Source of the DNA: Streptomyces sp. SID13726
Lineage (GTDB): Bacteria; Actinomycetota; Actinomycetes; Streptomycetales; Streptomycetaceae
NCBI RefSeq assembly: GCF_010548375.1
Contig: NZ_JAAGLY010000002.1
Location: 124,001 to 188,000, forward strand
DNA length: 64,000 bases
Reading direction: 5' to 3'
Shown here: positions 16,656 to 25,574 of the stretch, piece by piece
How the letters are laid out: each line of letters opens with the position of its first letter
Numbering within the stretch: the stretch's first letter is position 1
The notes under the pieces: generated by a model
Database searches by the model: none
What the model was told of the DNA's origin: nothing
Seen by the model: only the letters and a program-made list of their open reading frames with translations
Made by a program: the position numbers and the translations under genes

Positions 16656-17399
16656 TCAGCGGGTTCCCCGCGGGCGGAAGCGCCGGTACACCGCGGCTCC
16701 GCCCAGGACCAGCGCGGCACTGCCGATCGCGGCGGGCACGGTCTGGTCCGCGCCGGTGTGGGCGAGGGCCGGTCCGGCGGCCGGCGGGGTGTACGCGGGC
16801 GGCTTCGGGCCCGGGTGGTGCTTCGGCGGGGTGCTGGGCGTGGGCCGGGTCGGGCGGCCGGGCGTGTCGGGGCGGTCCCCGGGCGTGTTCACGGACTCGT
16901 TGCCGACGGACGCGTTGCCGATGCCGACCACGTTCACGGAGTTCCCGCTCACGTTGACCGGGAGCTGGACGGGAAGCTCCAGCGCGTTGCCGGAGAGCAG
17001 GCCCGGGGAGTCCTTCCCGGCGCCCTCGGCGTTCGCGCCGGCGCTCGATGCCGTGCCGCCGCCCGGACTGGTGCCGTGGCCGTGGCCCCGCGTCGCCCCG
17101 TGGCCCTCGGCGCCCCGCCCCGCCGCACCCCGGGACGCCGGCCGGCCGTGGCCGCCGGAGTCCGCGTTCACGCAGGTGTTGCCCGCGGCGGGGTTGAGGA
17201 GCCCCACCACGTCGACGGTGTTCCCGCACACGTTCACCGGCACGTGCACCGGGAGCTGGACGGTGTTGCCGGAGATCAGCCCGGGCGAGCCTGCCGCGGC
17301 GCCGTCCGCCGCGCCACCGGCGTACGCCGGCATCGTCACGGCCATCGCCCCGGATGCGGCGGCGACGGCGATCACTCCGTTTCGGGTGGCCCGTCTCAT
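16656..17399 (-). CDS. Long chaplin with two chaplin domains and LAxTG sorting signal
   Basis: A 247-aa hydrophobic surface protein of aerial hyphae and spores. The signal peptide ends near residue 27 (MPAYA). The first chaplin domain (about residues 37-77) has SPGLISGNTVQLPVHVPVNV and paired cysteines. A low-complexity Gly/His spacer follows. The second domain (about 130-170) has SPGLLSGNALELPVQLPVNV but no cysteines. A proline-rich wall-spanning stretch then leads to PALAHTGADQ, a membrane helix and an arginine tail. LAHTG fits class E sortases. Long chaplins of S. coelicolor (ChpA-C) share this plan. Confidence 0.93.
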   Translation of the reverse strand: MRRATRNGVIAVAAASGAMAVTMPAYAGGAADGAAAGSPGLISGNTVQLPVHVPVNVCGNTVDVVGLLNPAAGNTCVNADSGGHGRPASRGAAGRGAEGHGATRGHGHGTSPGGGTASSAGANAEGAGKDSPGLLSGNALELPVQLPVNVSGNSVNVVGIGNASVGNESVNTPGDRPDTPGRPTRPTPSTPPKHHPGPKPPAYTPPAAGPALAHTGADQTVPAAIGSAALVLGGAAVYRRFRPRGTR

Positions 17400-17671
17400 A
17401 GGTTTCCCTGCCTTCCAGACATGGATGCGAGCAGTCGCCCGCATCGCATAAAACGCAGGCGAACCATCAGAGTTATGGCTAATCGGCCTTTCACCCCATC
17501 GAGCGACATGGTTGTCGAACTTGCGGCAAAAACGACTCATGGGCACCGAGCGGGCACAGGGTAGGGCACATTCCAGGGCCCCGCCCGCCCGGAGGCGTGC
17601 CGTCGGGGGGCCGCTTATCGTGATCGAGGGCGCCGTCGGCCGGTCCACGGCGGGCGTCCCTGGAGGCATGG

Positions 17672-19450
17672 ATGCTGGCCAAGCTGTCGACGGGGCGGTA
17701 CGCGATCTCCGGAGCCGTGGGTCTCGCGCTGCTCGGTGCCGGGCTGCCGGCAGTGGCCGCGGACGGTCCCGGGGCCGACCTGTCCCGCTTCTACCGGCAG
17801 AAGGTCAGCTGGTCGAAGTGCACGGGCATGGAGGCGCCCCGCGATCTCCAGTGCGGCAAGGTCACCGTCCCGCTCGACTACGCCAGGCCCTCGGCGGGCA
17901 CCCTCGACCTCGCTCTCGCCCGCTACCGGGCCACCACGAAGCACAAGCGGGGCTCGGTCCTGCTGAACTTCGGCGGCCCCGGCGGCGCGGGAGTGCCCCA
18001 ACTCGCGGCTGGCGGGCATGACTTCATGGGTCTCACCGACGAGTACGACGTGGTGACCTTCGACCCTCGCGGGGTGGGCAGGTCCTCCCCGGTCAGCTGC
18101 GGCGACGGCACCGACGAGGCGTTGGAGGCCACAGACGACGAGACGGCCCTCGACCACGATCCACGGGCCGTGCTCGGACACCTGCGCGAGGCCGCCGACC
18201 AGTGCGCCAAGCACTCGGGCCCCGTCCTCCCCCACATAGGCACCGTGAACGCCTCACGCGACCTGGACGTCATGCGCCAGGCCCTCGGCGACAGGAAGCT
18301 CAACTACCTCGGCTTCTCCTACGGCACCCGGCTGGGCGCCGTGTACGCGGCCCAATTCCCCGAGAAGGTGGGCCGGTTGGTGCTGGACGGGGTCGACACG
18401 CTCACCGAGCCGCTGGCCGAGCAGGGCGTGGCGGGCGCCGCCGGGCAGCAGACCGCGCTGGAGGACTTCGTCGCGTGGTGCGCGAAGGACATCGCGTGTC
18501 CGTTCGGCACCGACGCGCGTACCGGGCGGGAACAGGTCGTACGACTCGTCGCGTCCCTGGACGAGGACCCGCTGCCCACCGGCTTCGGCCCGGACTTCAC
18601 CGGACAGGACCTCGTGGGCGCGATCAGCCAGGCCCTCTACAGCGAGGATCTGTGGCCGTCCCTGGAGCGGGCGCTCGCGGAGCTGGTGGAGCAGGGCGAC
18701 GCGACGGGCGTCCTCGGCTTCGCTGGCGGCGGCTCGGGTTTCCTGGCGGGCACGCACGCCCGTGTCCACGACTCCGCCGGCCGCGGTCACGGCACGGGGG
18801 CCTCGACGCATCGCGTTCCCTACGGCACGGGTACACCGACGCATCGCACCGGCTCCACAAAGCCCCGCACCGACGACGGCACCGGCAGCCCGACGCCCCA
18901 CACCGGCACCGGCACCGGCACCCCGACATCCCGTTCCGCGCAGACCACCGCCCCCACCGGCGACCCGACGGACGGTGCACTCGCCGACGCCGAGGACGTG
19001 CCGCTCGACAACCTCCCCGCGGCGCTGATGGCGATCAACTGCGCGGACGATCCCGACCGCCCCGGCGCCGACCGGATCGCCGAGGACCTCGGGCGGCTGC
19101 GCGAGGAGTACGAGCAGGCGTCCCCGGTCTTCGGCCGGTACCGGCTCACCGAGTACCTGATGTGCTACGGCCGCCCGAAGGGCACCGACTTCATCCGGGA
19201 CGAGGTGCGCGACCTCCGCACCCCGAAGATGCTCCTCGTCGGCACCCGCGGCGACCCGGCGACGCCGTACCGCTGGACCGTGGAGACCGCGAAGCGCCTC
19301 GGCGACTCGGCCGTGGTCCTCGACAACAAGGGCGAGGGCCACACCGGTTACGCCTCCTCCAAGTGCGTGCACCGCAAGGTCGACGACTTCCTGCTGTACG
19401 GCAGCCTGCCGCCGAGCGGGAGTTCCTGCGGGCCGGAGCGCGAGGAGTGA
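17672..19450 (+). CDS. Secreted alpha/beta hydrolase (tripeptidyl-aminopeptidase-like)
   Basis: A 592-aa exported serine hydrolase. The signal peptide runs to about residue 30 (LPAVAADGP). The oxyanion segment is LLNFGGPGGAGVP near residue 100, the nucleophile elbow GFSYGTRLG near residue 215, and the TAP-like C-terminal domain carries Asp and His in LVGTRGDPATPY and NKGEGHTGY. This matches mycelium-associated peptidases of the SlpD/E type. Residues about 360-430 are a low-complexity Thr/Gly/His tract (THRVPYGTGTPTHRTGSTK and similar), inserted between cap and C-terminal domain. The gene is divergent from the chaplin gene. Confidence 0.85.
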   Translation: MLAKLSTGRYAISGAVGLALLGAGLPAVAADGPGADLSRFYRQKVSWSKCTGMEAPRDLQCGKVTVPLDYARPSAGTLDLALARYRATTKHKRGSVLLNFGGPGGAGVPQLAAGGHDFMGLTDEYDVVTFDPRGVGRSSPVSCGDGTDEALEATDDETALDHDPRAVLGHLREAADQCAKHSGPVLPHIGTVNASRDLDVMRQALGDRKLNYLGFSYGTRLGAVYAAQFPEKVGRLVLDGVDTLTEPLAEQGVAGAAGQQTALEDFVAWCAKDIACPFGTDARTGREQVVRLVASLDEDPLPTGFGPDFTGQDLVGAISQALYSEDLWPSLERALAELVEQGDATGVLGFAGGGSGFLAGTHARVHDSAGRGHGTGASTHRVPYGTGTPTHRTGSTKPRTDDGTGSPTPHTGTGTGTPTSRSAQTTAPTGDPTDGALADAEDVPLDNLPAALMAINCADDPDRPGADRIAEDLGRLREEYEQASPVFGRYRLTEYLMCYGRPKGTDFIRDEVRDLRTPKMLLVGTRGDPATPYRWTVETAKRLGDSAVVLDNKGEGHTGYASSKCVHRKVDDFLLYGSLPPSGSSCGPEREE

Positions 19451-19498
19451 GACGCGGGCGGTGCCCCCGGACTTCTTGGATCACTATGGCGTCCAGCA

Positions 19499-19930
19499 CT
19501 ACTGGGACTCCCAGTGAGCGAGCCGGTGCATGGCCGTCGCCGCCCCGCTGAAGCCGTCGTCGCCCAGCAGCGCGCGGAGTTCGGTGTTGAAGCGGTCGAT
19601 CTCCGGCCGGGCGGCCCGCAGGGCGTCCGCTCCCGCACTGGTCAACTCCAGGACGACGGCCCGGTGTTCGCGCGGGTGCGGCCGCTTGCCGACCAGCCCC
19701 GCCGAGGTGAGCCGTCCGACGAGTCCGGTCACGGCGGACTCACGCAGCCCGAGCGTGCGGGCGAGCTGTTGCTGGGTGATCCCGGGCTCGTCCTGCACCG
19801 CGAACAGGGCACCCAGCTGGGCCGTGGTGATCCCGGCGGCGGCCAGGACTCGCCGGTCCGCGGTGGTGCGCAGCCGGTGTGCCGCCCGCTGGAGGAGGAA
19901 GTAGAGGCGCTGGTCGTCGGGGTCGGGCAT
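19499..19930 (-). CDS. MarR-family transcriptional regulator
   Basis: A 143-aa MarR repressor. The HTH is QQQLARTLGLRESAVTGLVG (about residues 55-74) and the wing KRPHPREHRAVVLELTSAG (about 83-101). The start ATG at 19930 gives MPDPDDQRLYFLL, a usual MarR N-terminus. It is divergent from a thioesterase gene, with a 24-bp palindrome between the two starts, so both genes are probably under its control. Confidence 0.9.
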   Translation of the reverse strand: MPDPDDQRLYFLLQRAAHRLRTTADRRVLAAAGITTAQLGALFAVQDEPGITQQQLARTLGLRESAVTGLVGRLTSAGLVGKRPHPREHRAVVLELTSAGADALRAARPEIDRFNTELRALLGDDGFSGAATAMHRLAHWESQ

Positions 19931-19966
19931 GGCCCGATGTTGACAGACGGGAGGGGTGCGCGCCAC

Positions 19967-19990
19967 CCTCACTTCACCAGTGAAGTGAGG
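19967..19990. promoter_or_regulatory. MarR operator (24-bp palindrome)
   Basis: CCTCACTTCAC at 19967-19977 and its exact inverted copy at 19980-19990, separated by 2 bp, lie 37 bp from the MarR start and 7 bp before the thioesterase ATG. The palindrome overlaps the thioesterase ribosome-binding site, so a bound protein would block that gene closely. Confidence 0.8.
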
Positions 19991-19997
19991 TGGGGAC

Positions 19998-20471
19998 ATG
20001 CATCAGCACCTGGACCTGGAGCTCGCCCGGAAGGTCCTTTCGGCACAGCCGTTCAGCACTCTCGTCGGTGCCCGGCTGAGCGCCTTCGGCGAGGGCGAGG
20101 CCACGCTGGAGTTCGACATCCGCGGCGATCTGCTCCAGCAGCACGGCACCGTGCACGGCGGGGTGCTCGGCTACGCGGCCGACAACGCGCTCTCCTTCGC
20201 CGCGGGTTCCGTGGCCGGTTCGGCGGTGACCACCGCGGGCTTCTCCATCGACTTCCTGCGCCCGGCGCGCGGTGAACTGCTGCGCGCCCGTGCCCAGGTG
20301 GTGCGGGCAGGGCGTACCCGTGTGGTGTGCCGCTGCGACCTGAGCACCGTGGACACCGAGGGCGCCGAGACCCTGTGCGCGGTGGCCCAGGGCTCGATCG
20401 CCGTGCTGGAGCCCCGCGCCGGGTTCGCGGCCGGCACTCCACCGGTGAGCGGCCGGGCCTCCACCGTGTGA
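19998..20471 (+). CDS. PaaI-type hotdog thioesterase
   Basis: A 157-aa hotdog-fold acyl-CoA thioesterase. The signature QHGTVHGGVLGYAADNALSF spans about residues 48-67; HGG(x)nD is the catalytic element of the PaaI/YbgC branch. SIDFLRPARGELLRARAQVV follows near residue 88. The ATG at 19998 follows GTGGGGAC. Divergent from a MarR repressor, it probably protects CoA pools from stalled or aromatic acyl-CoAs. Confidence 0.88.
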   Translation: MHQHLDLELARKVLSAQPFSTLVGARLSAFGEGEATLEFDIRGDLLQQHGTVHGGVLGYAADNALSFAAGSVAGSAVTTAGFSIDFLRPARGELLRARAQVVRAGRTRVVCRCDLSTVDTEGAETLCAVAQGSIAVLEPRAGFAAGTPPVSGRASTV

Positions 20472-20498
20472 GCTTGCAGACGTCCGCCCCGTAGGCGT

Positions 20499-21743
20499 TC
20501 AGAAGTCCACCGGGTCCCGCACGATCGGGCAGGTCATGCAGTGCCCGCCGCCGCGCCCGCGCCCCAGTTCGGCGCCGACGATGGTGACGACCTCGATGCC
20601 GGCCTTGCGCAGCAGGGTGTTGGTCTGGGTGTTGCGGTCGTAGGTGAAGACGACACCCGGCTCCAGGGCGACGGCGTTGTTGCCGCTGTCCCACTGCTGG
20701 CGCTCCGAGGCGTAGACGTCTCCGCCGGTCTCCACGACCCGCAGCTCCGGCAGGCCGAGGGCCTTGGCGACGACGTCGACGAAGGGGGTCGAGCCCTCGT
20801 CGACCAGGTCGACGCCGGGCGCCTTGTCGGAGGGCCGCAGGGAGAACGTGTGGACGGCGTCCATGATGGCCGGGTACAGGGTCACCAGGTCGCGGTCGGC
20901 GAAGGTGAAGACGGTGTCCAGGTGCATCGCGGAGCGCAGCTTGGGCATGCCGGCGACGATCACGTGCTCGGCGGCGCCGTCGGCGAACAGTGCGGCGGCC
21001 ACCTGGGTGATCGCCTGGCGCGAGGTCCGCTCGCTCATGCCCATGAGGACGACGCCGTTGCCGACCGGCATGATGTCGCCGCCCTCGAACGTCGCCTGGC
21101 CCCAGTCGAGTTCGGGGTCGCCCCACCAGACGGTGGCGCCGGTGAAGTCGGGGTGGAAGCTGTAGACGGCCTTCATCAGCAGCGTCTCGTCATGCCGGGC
21201 CGGCCAGTACAGCGGGTTGAGGGTGAGCCCGCCGTAGAGCCAGCACGTGGTGTCGCGGGTGTAGAGGGTGTTGGGCAGCGGCGGCATCAGGTACTCGCGT
21301 ACGCCGGTCGACTCGCGGGCGAGCGAGAGATAGCCGTTGCGGTGGTCCTCCGGCAGGTCGGTGGTGGCCAGGCCGCCGATCAAGTACCGGGCCAGGCGGT
21401 CGGGTTCGAGGGACTCCAGGTAGGCGCGGGTGCTGTCGATGAGGCCGAGGCCGACCTCGTTGGCGACGATCTTGCGGTCCAGCAGCCAGTCCCTGGCGCC
21501 CGGGACCGCCATGGTCTGCGCGAGGAGGTCGTGCAACTCGACCACGTCCACGTCCCGTTCGCACAGCTTGTTGACGAAGTCGGCGTGGTCGCGCTGGGCG
21601 TTCTCCACCCACATCACGTCGTCGAAGAGCAGGTCGTCGGAGTTGGTCGGGGTGAGCCTGCGGTGGGCGAGCCCCGGGGCGCACACCAGGACCTTGCGCA
21701 GCCTGCCGACCTCGGAGTGGACGCCGTATGCGGAACTGGTCAC
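20499..21743 (-). CDS. arcA: Arginine deiminase
   Basis: Converts arginine to citrulline and ammonia, the first step of the arginine deiminase pathway. At 414 aa it has family-typical length. Visible active-site segments are [37 protein letters not shown] and the nucleophile loop [16 protein letters not shown] near the C-terminus. The start GTG at 21743 ([13 protein letters not shown]) has AAAGG 8 nt upstream. It is 56 bp downstream of a basic-amino-acid permease gene, so the pair forms an arcDA-like unit. Ornithine transcarbamylase and carbamate kinase are not in the window. Confidence 0.95.
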   Translation of the reverse strand: MTSSAYGVHSEVGRLRKVLVCAPGLAHRRLTPTNSDDLLFDDVMWVENAQRDHADFVNKLCERDVDVVELHDLLAQTMAVPGARDWLLDRKIVANEVGLGLIDSTRAYLESLEPDRLARYLIGGLATTDLPEDHRNGYLSLARESTGVREYLMPPLPNTLYTRDTTCWLYGGLTLNPLYWPARHDETLLMKAVYSFHPDFTGATVWWGDPELDWGQATFEGGDIMPVGNGVVLMGMSERTSRQAITQVAAALFADGAAEHVIVAGMPKLRSAMHLDTVFTFADRDLVTLYPAIMDAVHTFSLRPSDKAPGVDLVDEGSTPFVDVVAKALGLPELRVVETGGDVYASERQQWDSGNNAVALEPGVVFTYDRNTQTNTLLRKAGIEVVTIVGAELGRGRGGGHCMTCPIVRDPVDF

Positions 21744-21753
21744 GAGGGGCACC

Positions 21754-21794
21754 TTTCCGGGGACTTGAAGAGGTCGGGATTTCCGGGGACTTGA
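21754..21794. repeat. 15-bp direct repeat in the arcD-arcA gap
   Basis: TTTCCGGGGACTTGA occurs at 21754-21768 and 21780-21794 (26-bp period) and fills most of the 56-bp intercistronic region. It could be a duplicated protein or RNA element, or a simple slippage product. Confidence 0.6.
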
Positions 21795-21799
21795 GAACG

Positions 21800-23221
21800 T
21801 CAGAGACTGATCCAGCCCAGCGCCAGGGCGACGATCCCGAGGACCGCGCCGGCAATCGAGACGGCGAGGATCACCAGCTCGCGCGGTGAGAACAGCCGTC
21901 TGCCCTGCTCCCTGCGGGCCATCACGAACAGCACGGTGGCGGGGGCGTAGACGATGAAGGAGACGAGCACGAACTTCAGGCCCGCGGCGTAGATGAGGAA
22001 CGCGGTGTACACGGTGGCGAGCACGGCGACCGTTAACTCGCCCCGTCTGCCCGCCCGTCCGACCATGACCGCGAAGGCGGCGGCCAGCAGGAACGGGATC
22101 AGCGTCAGCGCGCTGGTCAGGTCGAGGGCGAAGTTGAAGGCGTCGTCCGAGAACAGCGTGACGACGAGGAAGAGCTGGCTGAGCAGGGTGGTCATCACCA
22201 GGGCGGGCACGGGGACGTCGGCCGCCGTGGAGCGCTTCAGGAACCGCGGCATGTCGTCGTCCTTGGCCGCGACGAACAGCACCTCGGCGGCCATCAGCGT
22301 CCAGGCGAGGTAGGCGCCGAGCACGGAGACGATCAGGCCGACGCTGACGAAGACCTTGCCCCAGGTGCCGACCGCGTGCTCCAGGACGCCCGCCATGGAG
22401 GGCTGACGCAGTTCGGCGATCTCGCTCATCGGCATGAGGCCGTACGACACGATCGTCACCGAGGCGAAGATCGCGAAGACACTGAGGAAGCCGAGGACGG
22501 TGGCGCGGCCGACGTCCTCGCGGCGGCGCGCGTGCCGGGAGTAGACGCTGGCACCCTCGACTCCGAGGAACACGAAGACCGTGGCCAGCATGGTCCCCTT
22601 GACCTGCTGGAACAGTGAGCCCGCGTAGTCGGCGCCGCCGAAGTTGTCGGCGAAGACGGACGGTTTGAGGTAGAAGAGCGCGAGGATCACGAAGAAGAGG
22701 ATCGGCACGACCTTGGCGACGGTGACGATCCGGTTGATCGCCGCCGCCTCCTTCACGCCCCGGCTGATGAGCGCGAAGAACAGCCACAGGCCCACCGAGG
22801 AGAGCAGCACCGCGAGCACGGTGTCGCCCTCGCCGAGCGCGGGCGCGAGGGTACCGATCGTCGACATGATCAGCACCCAGTACGTCACGTTGCCCACGCA
22901 GGCGCTGGCCCAGTAGCCGAACGCCGAGAAGAAGCCCAGGTATTCGCCGAACCCGGCCTTGGCGTACGCGTACACACCCGCGTCCAGGTCGGGCCGTCGT
23001 ACGGCGAGGTTCTGGAAGACGAAGGCCAGCATCAGCATGCCGGTGCCGGCGACGGCCCAGGCGATGAGCGCTCCGGCCACGCCCGTCTCCTGGGCGAACC
23101 GGCGGGGCAGCGAGAAGACGCCGGCCCCGACCATGGAGCCGACGACCATGGTGGTCAGGGTCGGGAGGCTCAGCTTCGCGGTGGTGGCGCGGACTTCGGA
23201 TTCCGTGTCGTTTTTCGCCAT
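21800..23221 (-). CDS. arcD: APC-family basic amino acid permease (arginine/ornithine antiporter type)
   Basis: A 473-aa permease with twelve predicted helices. The N-terminus [20 protein letters not shown] is the APC substrate-backbone motif (GSMVGAGVF). Helix 6 has [20 protein letters not shown], as in the ArcD/YdgI basic amino acid antiporters. Directly upstream of arcA, it most likely exchanges arginine for ornithine or citrulline. Leu396 is encoded by TTA (22034-22036), a codon translated by bldA tRNA in Streptomyces, so synthesis may be restricted to late growth. Its start is close to a divergent release-factor-like gene. Confidence 0.88.
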   Translation of the reverse strand: MAKNDTESEVRATTAKLSLPTLTTMVVGSMVGAGVFSLPRRFAQETGVAGALIAWAVAGTGMLMLAFVFQNLAVRRPDLDAGVYAYAKAGFGEYLGFFSAFGYWASACVGNVTYWVLIMSTIGTLAPALGEGDTVLAVLLSSVGLWLFFALISRGVKEAAAINRIVTVAKVVPILFFVILALFYLKPSVFADNFGGADYAGSLFQQVKGTMLATVFVFLGVEGASVYSRHARRREDVGRATVLGFLSVFAIFASVTIVSYGLMPMSEIAELRQPSMAGVLEHAVGTWGKVFVSVGLIVSVLGAYLAWTLMAAEVLFVAAKDDDMPRFLKRSTAADVPVPALVMTTLLSQLFLVVTLFSDDAFNFALDLTSALTLIPFLLAAAFAVMVGRAGRRGELTVAVLATVYTAFLIYAAGLKFVLVSFIVYAPATVLFVMARREQGRRLFSPRELVILAVSIAGAVLGIVALALGWISL

Positions 23222-23310
23222 GAGATCATCACGTTAACAACGAAATACCCCATATGCCCGATCAAGTTGCCCCAAATGCCTGATCGGTGAATCAGTCCTA
23301 TGGTGCTGTT

Positions 23311-24408
23311 ATGGAGCACGCACTCAGCCCTGCGACCCTCTCCGAACTGCGCCGTCCGCGCGCCTATCCGGCGGTGTCCGTGCTGACGCCGACCCACCGC
23401 CGTGAACCCGAGAACGCCCAGGATCCGGTCCGGCTGCGCAATGTCGTGGCCGAGGCCAAGAAACAGCTGGAGGCGGACCCGGCGGTCCCCCGGGAGCGGC
23501 GCATCGACGTCGCCCGCCAGCTCGACCAGGCCCTCGCCGAGGTCGACCTGGCGCACGCCGAGGACGGGCTGGTGATCTTCGCCGCGCCTGGCGAGCACCA
23601 GGTGTGGTCCCTGGCCCGTGCCGTACCGGAACGGGTGGTCCTCTCGGACACCTTCCTGACCCGCAACCTCGTCTCCGCGCAGGCCTCCGAGCGGCCGTTC
23701 TGGGTGCTTTCGGTCTCCGCCGACCGCGCCACGCTGTGGAACGGCGGCATCGACCGGGTCGGCGAGCACCACGCCGGCGGCTTCCCGATGACCAGGAGCC
23801 GGGAGAACTTCGACGCTGAGCGCCTGGAGCAGGTCGGCGACTTCCCGAGCACGTTCCGGGACGAGGACACGCGCCACTTCCTGCGCGAGGCCGACACCGC
23901 GATGGTCAAGGTCCTGCGCCGGGACCCGCGACCGCTGTACATCACCGGCGAGACCGCGGCGCTGTCCGCGCTGGACGACGTCGGCAACCTCGCCAAGGAG
24001 GCGGTGCACGTCCCGCACGGTGGGCTCGCGCACGGCACCCCGGACGCGGTGTGGCAGGCGGTCCGGCCGCTGATCGCCGCCGAGGCGCGCAAGAGCACGG
24101 ACGCCGTGAACCGGGAGCTCGAATCGGCGCGCGGGCGGCGGGCGTTCGCCGCCGGTGTCGACGAGATCTGGCAGAACGCCCGGGACGGCCGGGTACGGCT
24201 GCTGGCCGTCGAGGAGAACTACCGGGTGACGGTCCGCGACGACGGCGGCGACCATCTGATCCCGGCCGAGAGCGGTGACCTCGACGCCCGCGAGGACATC
24301 GTGGACGAGATCGTCGAGCAGTGCCTGGAGACGGGCGCCGACGTCCGGTTCGTGCCGGACGGCGCCCTCGGCGGCGCCGACGGGATCGCCGGGGTACTGC
24401 GCTACTGA
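23311..24408 (+). CDS. Archaeo-eukaryotic release factor-like protein (baeRF3-type)
   Basis: A 365-aa protein resembling the bacterial archaeo-eukaryotic release factor family. The N-terminal region ([20 protein letters not shown] onward) is the first baeRF domain. The middle has [20 protein letters not shown] and [16 protein letters not shown]. The C-terminal eRF1-like domain 3 holds [14 protein letters not shown] and [19 protein letters not shown]. Such proteins are proposed to act on ribosomes during stress. ATG 23311 is chosen; GTG 23287 would add eight residues. It is divergent from the arginine permease. Confidence 0.7.
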   Translation: MEHALSPATLSELRRPRAYPAVSVLTPTHRREPENAQDPVRLRNVVAEAKKQLEADPAVPRERRIDVARQLDQALAEVDLAHAEDGLVIFAAPGEHQVWSLARAVPERVVLSDTFLTRNLVSAQASERPFWVLSVSADRATLWNGGIDRVGEHHAGGFPMTRSRENFDAERLEQVGDFPSTFRDEDTRHFLREADTAMVKVLRRDPRPLYITGETAALSALDDVGNLAKEAVHVPHGGLAHGTPDAVWQAVRPLIAAEARKSTDAVNRELESARGRRAFAAGVDEIWQNARDGRVRLLAVEENYRVTVRDDGGDHLIPAESGDLDAREDIVDEIVEQCLETGADVRFVPDGALGGADGIAGVLRY

Positions 24409-24466
24409 GCCCACCGCGCCGGGCTGCCTGCGCCACGCTGGGCCCCACAGCGACGAAGGATCACGC

Positions 24467-24720
24467 GTGAGCGAGCTGCCGGGCGTGGCAGTACTGGGTG
24501 CCGGACACATGGGCGCCGACCACATACGGCGCCTGGACCGGGTGGTGAGCGGAGCCAGGGTCGACGACACCCTGCGCGGTCAGGTCACGGGCCCCGCGTC
24601 CGGTACGGCTACGCGGCCTCCGCGGTCGCCGAGGCCGGCGTACGGGCCCTGAAGTCGGGCACGCGGACGGCCGTGGAGTTCGCCGCCCGCCCCGCGCTGT
24701 ACGCCGAGGACGGCCGCTGA
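24467..24720 (+). pseudogene. Remnant of a Gfo/Idh/MocA-family oxidoreductase
   Basis: The first 32 codons from GTG 24467 read as the NAD-binding start of a Gfo/Idh/MocA dehydrogenase ([19 protein letters not shown]). The reading then loses homology. In another frame, up to TGA at 24718-24720, the DNA encodes a typical C-terminus of the same family ([20 protein letters not shown], then RTAVEFAARPALYAEDGR). The roughly 250 central residues are absent. The ends are in different frames, so an internal deletion of about 750-800 bp with loss of frame is the simplest explanation. No function is expected. Confidence 0.75.
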
Positions 24721-24735
24721 GGTGCCGTACGCCGC

Positions 24736-25149
24736 TCAGACGCTCCCGAAGAGGGCGCTGAGCCCTCGCTCGACGGCCTCGCCGAGGTCCTCCTGTCCGG
24801 CGCCGACCACGGCGAAGGTCCGCAGCAGGAAGTCGCGCAGGGTGGGCGTGTCGAACTGGAGGAGGGCGAGGCCGTACGGCGAGTGGAACTCCACGACCGT
24901 GGTGTCGCGGCCGCACGGCCAGATGTGCACGTCCCCGCCGCCGGCCGGCCCGCGCAGCCCCTCCTCCAGCAGGCCGCGGGCGAAGGTCCAGGTCACCCCC
25001 TGCCCGTCCAGCGAGACATCGGCCGGGAAGTCGACGCACACGGCCAGCGGGTCGGTGGAGCTGTAGCGCAGGGTGGCGGGGACGGGCAGTTCCTGGTTCT
25101 CCGCGGTGATCAGACGGGCGCGTGCAGGCTGCTCGAGGGTCGTGTCCAT
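24736..25149 (-). CDS. SsgA-like (SALP) sporulation/cell division regulator
   Basis: A 137-aa protein of the actinomycete-specific SsgA/SsgB family, which guides septum placement and peptidoglycan processing in sporulation. Family hallmarks are VPATLRYSSTDPLAVCVDFP near residue 22, GVTWTFARGLLEEGLRGP near residue 50, DVHIWPCGRDTTVVEFHSPY near residue 73, and the C-terminal FLLRTFAVVGAGQE. The start ATG at 25149 is preceded by AGTGGAGACCGACC. A Crp-like site lies about 100 bp upstream. Confidence 0.93.
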   Translation of the reverse strand: MDTTLEQPARARLITAENQELPVPATLRYSSTDPLAVCVDFPADVSLDGQGVTWTFARGLLEEGLRGPAGGGDVHIWPCGRDTTVVEFHSPYGLALLQFDTPTLRDFLLRTFAVVGAGQEDLGEAVERGLSALFGSV

Positions 25150-25250
25150 GGTCGGTCTCCACTGCGGGTGAGAGGTCGGCCGGTTGTGCCGATGTGTTCT
25201 TACGACCTCGCAGGTGCCGTTTGCATTACGCCTGAGCGGGGGTGAATTAC

Positions 25251-25266
25251 TGTGACCTGCATCACA
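25251..25266. promoter_or_regulatory. CRP-like binding site
   Basis: TGTGA-CCTGCA-TCACA matches the classical cAMP receptor protein consensus, with perfect 5-bp arms and a 6-bp spacer. It lies 102 bp upstream of the SsgA-like start. Streptomyces Crp recognises a related GTG/CAC palindrome and controls germination and development. Confidence 0.55.
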
Positions 25267-25445
25267 CACCCACGATCAGGCCCGATCCGGGTATGCCAAA
25301 CTCCATAGAACACAGGACCGTCGAACAGATAAATGGACATCGGGCCGACCACCCCCACGGCCCGTCAAGTCACGTATGCCACTTACGACTTGAGATGGCG
25401 GACGACGTAGACGAACCGCCCGGCACGACCGCTCTGTGAAGACTG

Positions 25446-25457
25446 TGGCATATGCCA
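25446..25457. promoter_or_regulatory. 12-bp palindrome upstream of the PP2C gene
   Basis: TGGCATATGCCA is perfectly self-complementary and lies 117 bp before the PP2C start. Half-sites TATGCCA recur at 25292-25298 and 25375-25381. It is a candidate operator for an unidentified regulator. Confidence 0.4.
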
Positions 25458-25574
25458 GAAGCACCACCGTATCGTGTGTCGTCGAATCCCTTACAGCGCG
25501 TCGCGGCCTGTGCAACAGTCGTAACGGTCCCTCCGTCCCGCCTTGGTCGAACCGTCCCCGCATCGGAGTGCGTC

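Larger units (their letters stand above)
25150..25574. other. 425-bp intergenic region with regulatory-looking sites
   Basis: No gene is supported here. Compared with the neighbours it is AT-richer and contains a CRP-type palindrome at 25251-25266. The heptamer TATGCCA occurs at 25292, 25375 and 25451, the last inside the perfect 12-bp palindrome TGGCATATGCCA (25446-25457). It separates the divergent SsgA-like and PP2C genes and probably holds both promoters. Confidence 0.6.

Noticed and set aside
14345..16957. 870-codon plus-strand frame across several genes
   Set aside because: Runs out of frame through MFS and deaminase genes. The product is low-complexity Arg/Gly/Ala, typical of GC-rich shadow frames.
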